Positions 29,861 through 33,722 of a stretch of DNA of 33,722 bases are shown one piece after another; within the stretch, counting starts at the first letter, position 1; every line of letters begins with the position of its first letter. Source of the DNA: an uncultured Bacilli bacterium (lineage in GTDB: Bacteria; Bacillota_I; Bacilli_A; RF39; UBA660). Location: NCBI GenBank assembly GCA_934098375.1, contig CAKOOC010000013.1, forward strand, positions 1-33,722, written 5' to 3'. Made by a program: the position numbers and the translations under genes. The notes under the pieces were generated by a model, which saw only the letters and a list, made by a program, of their open reading frames with translations, made no database searches and was not told where the DNA came from.

Positions 29861-29889
29861 AATATAACACAATTGTCCACACAGTGCAA
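29861..29889 (-). promoter_or_regulatory. Promoter of the tRNA operon (minus strand)
   Basis: On the minus strand: TTGCAC (29889-29884), 17-bp spacer, TATATT (29866-29861), 11 bp before the first tRNA. Confidence 0.75.
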
Positions 29890-29976
29890 CAATTTTATGT
29901 CAAAAATATGAAAAAAAGTTACAAAGGGATTTTTAAAATAATAAATTTGAGTTATACTATTAATAGGTGTATAAGG

Positions 29977-31224
29977 ATGAGTAGTAAGATAAGAAATGGA
30001 GTAGTATATTTAATAATTATAACTATATTAGTATTATTTTTTTTAGTTATTAGTATAGGTGGTAAAAAGGAAAATTATTTATATATAAATAAAACTAAAA
30101 ATTACAATGAAATAGCAATTAGTTATCCTTATTTTAAAAATAAAGTAATTAATAATAATATCAATAATTATATTAATAAATTAAACAATACAAAATATGA
30201 TATGGTTGATTATAATATTAATTATGCTAATAGTTATATTAGTGTTTTATTTTCAAAATATAAAAATAAAAAAGTGGTGGATTATGATAGTTTGGTCTTT
30301 GATCAAAAAGGTAATTTAGTTTCGTGGGATAGTATTATAGATCATTCTTTATTAATAGAGAAGGTTAAAGATTATACTGATAAAAATGGCATAGATATTA
30401 ATGGCTATGATATAAATAATCCTGTTTGTTATTTATTAAATAAACAATTGGGTGTTATCTTAATTAGTAATAATGATGGAGAAATTAAATTTAATAATAT
30501 GGCTATAGATTACAGTGAAGTGGGTGTTTTTCAAAATATAGATGTAACAACTACTTTAACTACCCAGAAAAATGAAGACAATAGTGCAGTGGAATCTACT
30601 ACAGAAAAAGTAACACCAGTTATATACGATAAAGTGGTAGCGTTTACATTTGATGATGGACCAAGTAAGTATACATTGGAAATAATGGATATTTTAGATG
30701 AATACGATTCTAAAGCGACATTTTTTGAAGTTGGCTATATGATAAGAAATAATAAAGAAATTGTTAAAGAAGTAGTTAATAGGGGATTTGAAGTGGGAAA
30801 TCATACGACTGATCATTCTAATTTGCGAAAACTTAGTTATGAAAAAATAAAGGCTAAAATAAATGATAATAATAGTTTGTTTTATGAAATTACTGGTAAG
30901 AATATGACTTATTTAAGACCTCCGTATGGCAATTTAAATGATAATGTTAAAAGAATTGTTGATGTTCCAATTATTAAATGGAGTGTTGATTCAAGAGATT
31001 GGGAAAGTCGTAATAAAGATAAGATTGTATCTTTAGTTAAATCTACTGTAAAAGATGGAGATATTGTTTTGTTTCATGATTTGTATCAGTCTACAAAAGA
31101 AGCAATTGAGGTGCTAGTTCCGGATTTAATTAGTGAAGGATATAGAATTGTTTCGGTTAGTGAACTGTTTAATTTAAAAAACATTGCATTAGAACCACAA
31201 AAAGTTTATAATAAAGCGCGATAA
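29977..31224 (+). CDS. Membrane-anchored polysaccharide deacetylase (PgdA-like)
   Basis: 415 residues from ATG 29977 after TAAGG; an earlier GTG at 29884 lies in the tRNA promoter and is unlikely. Seen: N-terminal membrane helix (about 8-27), an extracellular DUF3298-like domain (about 30-185), a Thr/Glu linker, then a NodB deacetylase domain. NodB motifs are complete: TFDDGPS (catalytic and metal Asp), HTTDHSN (HxxxH metal site), RPPYG, VDSRDWE and LFHD. The layout matches streptococcal PgdA-type enzymes that remove acetyl groups from peptidoglycan GlcNAc (or MurNAc) and so raise lysozyme resistance. Its own terminator follows. Confidence 0.92.
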   Translation: MSSKIRNGVVYLIIITILVLFFLVISIGGKKENYLYINKTKNYNEIAISYPYFKNKVINNNINNYINKLNNTKYDMVDYNINYANSYISVLFSKYKNKKVVDYDSLVFDQKGNLVSWDSIIDHSLLIEKVKDYTDKNGIDINGYDINNPVCYLLNKQLGVILISNNDGEIKFNNMAIDYSEVGVFQNIDVTTTLTTQKNEDNSAVESTTEKVTPVIYDKVVAFTFDDGPSKYTLEIMDILDEYDSKATFFEVGYMIRNNKEIVKEVVNRGFEVGNHTTDHSNLRKLSYEKIKAKINDNNSLFYEITGKNMTYLRPPYGNLNDNVKRIVDVPIIKWSVDSRDWESRNKDKIVSLVKSTVKDGDIVLFHDLYQSTKEAIEVLVPDLISEGYRIVSVSELFNLKNIALEPQKVYNKAR

Positions 31225-31236
31225 AGCGTTTTTTAT
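31213..31236 (+). terminator. Weak Rho-independent terminator
   Basis: AAGCGC (31214-31219) pairs with GCGTTT (31226-31231) with one G-U pair, running into T6. Overlaps the stop codon of the deacetylase. Confidence 0.5.
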
Positions 31237-31268
31237 TTACATTTGTTTGCCTGAAAACAACATAAAAC

Positions 31269-31297
31269 TTGCTTTTTTGGCATAAATGTAGTATAAT
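31269..31297 (+). promoter_or_regulatory. Promoter of the pilin-sortase operon
   Basis: TTGCTT (31269-31274), 17-bp spacer, TATAAT (31292-31297). Confidence 0.8.
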
Positions 31298-31329
31298 AGT
31301 CGGCGTAATCAAGAAAGAGGGTTTAGGTT

Positions 31330-33198
31330 ATGAAAAATTTAAAGACAAAATTATTTGTTATGCTTGTTGGATTATTAAGTATTCTAGGTTTTTCAACTAA
31401 TGTTAAAGCAGAAGAAGTTCCTGCGGGATTTGAAACTTACTGGCTTAAATTAATTGAAACAGAATATATACCAGGCTTAAAAAATTATCATAAATTTTTA
31501 AGAGATGGTGTAGAAGTATATTGTGAACAAGAAGGTTTAAAATATTATTCTTTAAAACAATATCATTTAATAGGTCGTGTAGATGATGGTTTTATTTACA
31601 TTATTGAAAATAGACCAAATACTGGAGATACACAAAGAGATTATTATGTTATTTCTGCTGCTGTTTGGTGGTATAAAGACATATTAAGTGGAAATGATCA
31701 TAATATTCCTGCTGACAAGAAACAATATATTATTCAACATAAAGATACTGATGCAGTATGTAAAATGATATATGATTTAGTAGAAGGTGCTAAAAAATAT
31801 AAACAAACTGCTGGATATATTAATATAGTTACTGATCCAAGTTTTAAATTTACAGAAATTGATGGTTATTATATTTCGGATAAAATTACATTAAGCTCTA
31901 AAATTGATAACTTTAAAGGTATTACTATAGAAAATATGCCAAGTGGTACACAAATTATTAATAATAATGTTAATAATAAAGGTAATGGTTCTTTTCAAAT
32001 AAAAGTTCCAAAATCAAGTGTTGCTGCAGGAAGTTTTGCAAAATTTACTGTTAAAGTAAATGGTACTTATAATTATAAAAGTGCTTATGAATATGGATAT
32101 ACAGATCCAGCATTTCAAAATGTAATTTATGGTAAAGTATTTGTAGAACCAAAAGAAGTATCAAATAGTTTAAACTTGGCTATTGTTAGAGAAAAAAATC
32201 ATAATAAGTTAACTATTAATAAAGTAGATAAAAGTAATAAAGCTTTAAGTGGAGCTGAACTTACATTATATAAAGGCAACTGTGTAAATACAACATGTAC
32301 AGATGTTAATAAAGTTGAATCTTGGACTACTACAAGTAGTGCTAAGGTATTTAATGATATTGCTGTAGGTAATTATACTTTAGTAGAAACTAAAGCTCCT
32401 AATGGATATCGTGTTGCGGATAAAATGCTTATTAATGTAGATTCTGATAGTAAAACATATACATATACTATGATTGATGTAGAATATTCTGAAGTTAGAA
32501 TTAGTAAAACTGATGTTACAAAACAAAACGAAATTCCAGGTGCTCATTTAGTTTTAAAAGATGAATCAGGAAAAGTAATTGATGAATGGACTAGTACAAC
32601 AACTTCTCATTATGTTAAATTAGATACTGGCGTATATACATTAATAGAAACAATTGCACCAAATGGTTATATTTTAAATCGTTCAACTATTACTTTTAAA
32701 GTTGATAAAGATAATAATATTTATGAATTAGTTGATGGCAAATATGTTAAAACTGATTATATTAAAATGATAAATTATGCTAAGGATGCAGTAAGCATTA
32801 ACAAACTTGATAGTGATACTAATGAATTTGTTAGTGGTGCTAAATTAGTTGTAAAAAATAATAAAGGGGAACAGGTTGCTGCTTGGACAACTACAAAAGA
32901 ATCATACTATATTAGTTTAGATGAGGGAGAATATACTTTAGAAGAAGTAGAAGCTCCAAAAGGTTATGTTCTTAATACTACTCCAATTAGCTTTAAAATT
33001 GATGAAAACGGTAAGTTATTTATAAAAAATAATAATGGGGAATATGTAAGTGAAAATGGTGTTATTATGTATAATAAACCAGAAGAAGTTATTGTTGTTC
33101 CACCTACAGGATTATCAAGTACATTAACTTATGTAGTAGGTTCTCTAGTTATTCTAGGCGGTGCAATCGCACTATATAGAAATGAAAAGAAATGTTAG
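31330..33198 (+). CDS. Cna_B-domain (SpaA-like) pilin or wall-anchored adhesin
   Basis: 622 residues. Seen: Sec signal peptide (1-27, ending NVKAEE), an N-terminal domain (about 30-290) with VEVYCEQEG and a YVISAAVWWY helix reminiscent of thioester adhesion domains, though the partner Gln of the usual TQxAIW motif is not evident. Three Cna_B/SpaA domains follow (about 295-385, 386-480, 485-580), each with an early Lys (INKVDK, ISKTDV, INKLDS) and a late Glu (LVETKAPNGY, LIETIAPNGY, LEEVEAPKGY), the residues that form intramolecular isopeptide bonds. The C-terminus is a sorting signal: VPPTG, hydrophobic helix, then RNEKKC. VPPTG replaces the usual LPxTG. The sortase gene overlaps its end by 17 bp, so the two are surely cotranscribed and functionally paired. 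Confidence 0.92.
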   Translation: MKNLKTKLFVMLVGLLSILGFSTNVKAEEVPAGFETYWLKLIETEYIPGLKNYHKFLRDGVEVYCEQEGLKYYSLKQYHLIGRVDDGFIYIIENRPNTGDTQRDYYVISAAVWWYKDILSGNDHNIPADKKQYIIQHKDTDAVCKMIYDLVEGAKKYKQTAGYINIVTDPSFKFTEIDGYYISDKITLSSKIDNFKGITIENMPSGTQIINNNVNNKGNGSFQIKVPKSSVAAGSFAKFTVKVNGTYNYKSAYEYGYTDPAFQNVIYGKVFVEPKEVSNSLNLAIVREKNHNKLTINKVDKSNKALSGAELTLYKGNCVNTTCTDVNKVESWTTTSSAKVFNDIAVGNYTLVETKAPNGYRVADKMLINVDSDSKTYTYTMIDVEYSEVRISKTDVTKQNEIPGAHLVLKDESGKVIDEWTSTTTSHYVKLDTGVYTLIETIAPNGYILNRSTITFKVDKDNNIYELVDGKYVKTDYIKMINYAKDAVSINKLDSDTNEFVSGAKLVVKNNKGEQVAAWTTTKESYYISLDEGEYTLEEVEAPKGYVLNTTPISFKIDENGKLFIKNNNGEYVSENGVIMYNKPEEVIVVPPTGLSSTLTYVVGSLVILGGAIALYRNEKKC

Positions 33199-33722
33199 AG
33201 TTACAATTTTTGTATTAATAATATTTGTTGGTATTTGTATACTAGGTAGTACATATTACAATACTAAAAAATATGAAGTGTTTGATGATATGAATGAAAA
33301 ATACTATGAAGAAATAGGTTCACTTATTGAGTCTGAGGATGTAATTAATAATACTGATTCAGATAATAATAGTGAAACAAATGAAGATAGTAATAAAACG
33401 ACAAATGAAACAGTTACAACAACGACTACTACAACTACAACAACAATTAAAACAACAAGTGAAAGCAAAAATATATATGTGGGATACTTAAATATTCCAA
33501 AAATAAATTTACAACGTGGTTTTACAGATATTAATTCAAAGTACAATAAAGTTAGTAAAAATATATATGTTCATCCATCTTCCAGTTATCCTGATAAAGT
33601 GAATGGTAATTTGATATTAGCGTCACACTCAGGAACTAGTTCAATATCTTTCTTTAAAAACTTGTATAAGTTAGAGTTAAATGATGATGTTTATGTTAAT
33701 TATAATAATAAGGATTATCATT
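33182..33722 (+). CDS. Sortase (3' end outside window)
   Basis: Starts at ATG 33182 within the end of the pilin gene and remains open to the last base (180 complete codons). Seen: N-terminal membrane helix (about 6-24), an acidic/Asn/Thr-rich linker with a run of ten threonines, then the start of the sortase beta-barrel: GYLNIPKINLQRGF, KNIYVHPSSSYP and LILASHSGTSS, where the His of SHSG is the expected catalytic histidine. The catalytic Cys (TLxTC) and Arg lie beyond the window. Expected to attach or polymerise the preceding Cna_B protein through its VPPTG signal. Class cannot be fixed from the fragment. Confidence 0.88.
   Translation, partial: MKRNVRVTIFVLIIFVGICILGSTYYNTKKYEVFDDMNEKYYEEIGSLIESEDVINNTDSDNNSETNEDSNKTTNETVTTTTTTTTTTIKTTSESKNIYVGYLNIPKINLQRGFTDINSKYNKVSKNIYVHPSSSYPDKVNGNLILASHSGTSSISFFKNLYKLELNDDVYVNYNNKDYH

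Noticed and set aside
33304..33546. Minus-strand 80-codon ORF rich in valine and leucine
   Set aside because: It is the complement of the poly-Thr linker of the sortase; the valine run is just the reverse of ACN repeats, and there is no ribosome-binding site.

Overview
The window is AT-rich bacterial chromosome in which TGA acts as a stop codon (rsmH and the gene at 28975 both end in TGA), so the standard bacterial code 11 applies and not the Mycoplasma code. Gene content (PBP with PASTA domains, FtsL, MraZ, UppS, a PgdA-like deacetylase, sortase and an LPxTG-type pilin, type 2 deformylase) points to a walled, low-GC Gram-positive bacterium. The codon bias, small genes and arrays of modular surface proteins suggest an uncultured gut Bacilli lineage (RF39/Erysipelotrichales-like). 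That placement is inference.

Layout. 1-3570: the end of one modular surface protein, then a second (start 1631) whose C-terminal domain looks like a diversity-generating-retroelement (DGR) target. 3600-5040: tgt and a small pseudopilin-like membrane protein. 5248-9216: an operator-controlled heterodimeric ABC exporter. 9218-11800: uppS-cdsA-rseP, lacking the dxr usually found between cdsA and rseP in Bacillus. 11818-16166: two more surface proteins with glycine-rich adhesin-like C-termini. 16420-20784: a short dcw cluster (mraZ-rsmH-ftsL-PBP plus an unknown). 20789-24739: an acidic membrane protein, parE, then def and a DUF192 gene on the minus strand. 24771-28035: three tandem TPR paralogues, the third frameshifted. 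28032-29540: a Flp/TadE-type pilin and two unknown genes. 29613-29889: a two-tRNA operon (Leu-UAG and a CAU tRNA) on the minus strand. 29977-31236: a polysaccharide deacetylase. 31269-end: a Cna_B pilin with a VPPTG sorting signal, followed by a sortase cut by the window edge.

The most unusual feature is a repeated control cassette before three surface-protein genes (1530-1631, 11818-11935, 13535-13653). Each copy is a hairpin terminator, then TTGACA, then a poly-G tract (G8, G4TG6, G8) filling the promoter spacer, then TATAAT or TACAAT, then a conserved leader and ribosome-binding site. Slippage in the G tract would change the -35/-10 spacing, seen here as 16, 18 and 16 bp, so each gene is probably switched independently at transcription. 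The proteins share a TasA/camelysin-like secreted N-terminus but end in different binding-type domains: CBM-like repeats (partial upstream gene, whose promoter is not visible), a C-type-lectin-like domain with a DGR-like variable segment, a phage-adhesin-like glycine-rich domain, and an ALK-type glycine-rich plus F5/8C-like domain. I infer a phase-variable, modular adhesin repertoire in which at least one member may also be hypermutated. The reverse transcriptase and template repeat needed for the DGR part are not in this window.
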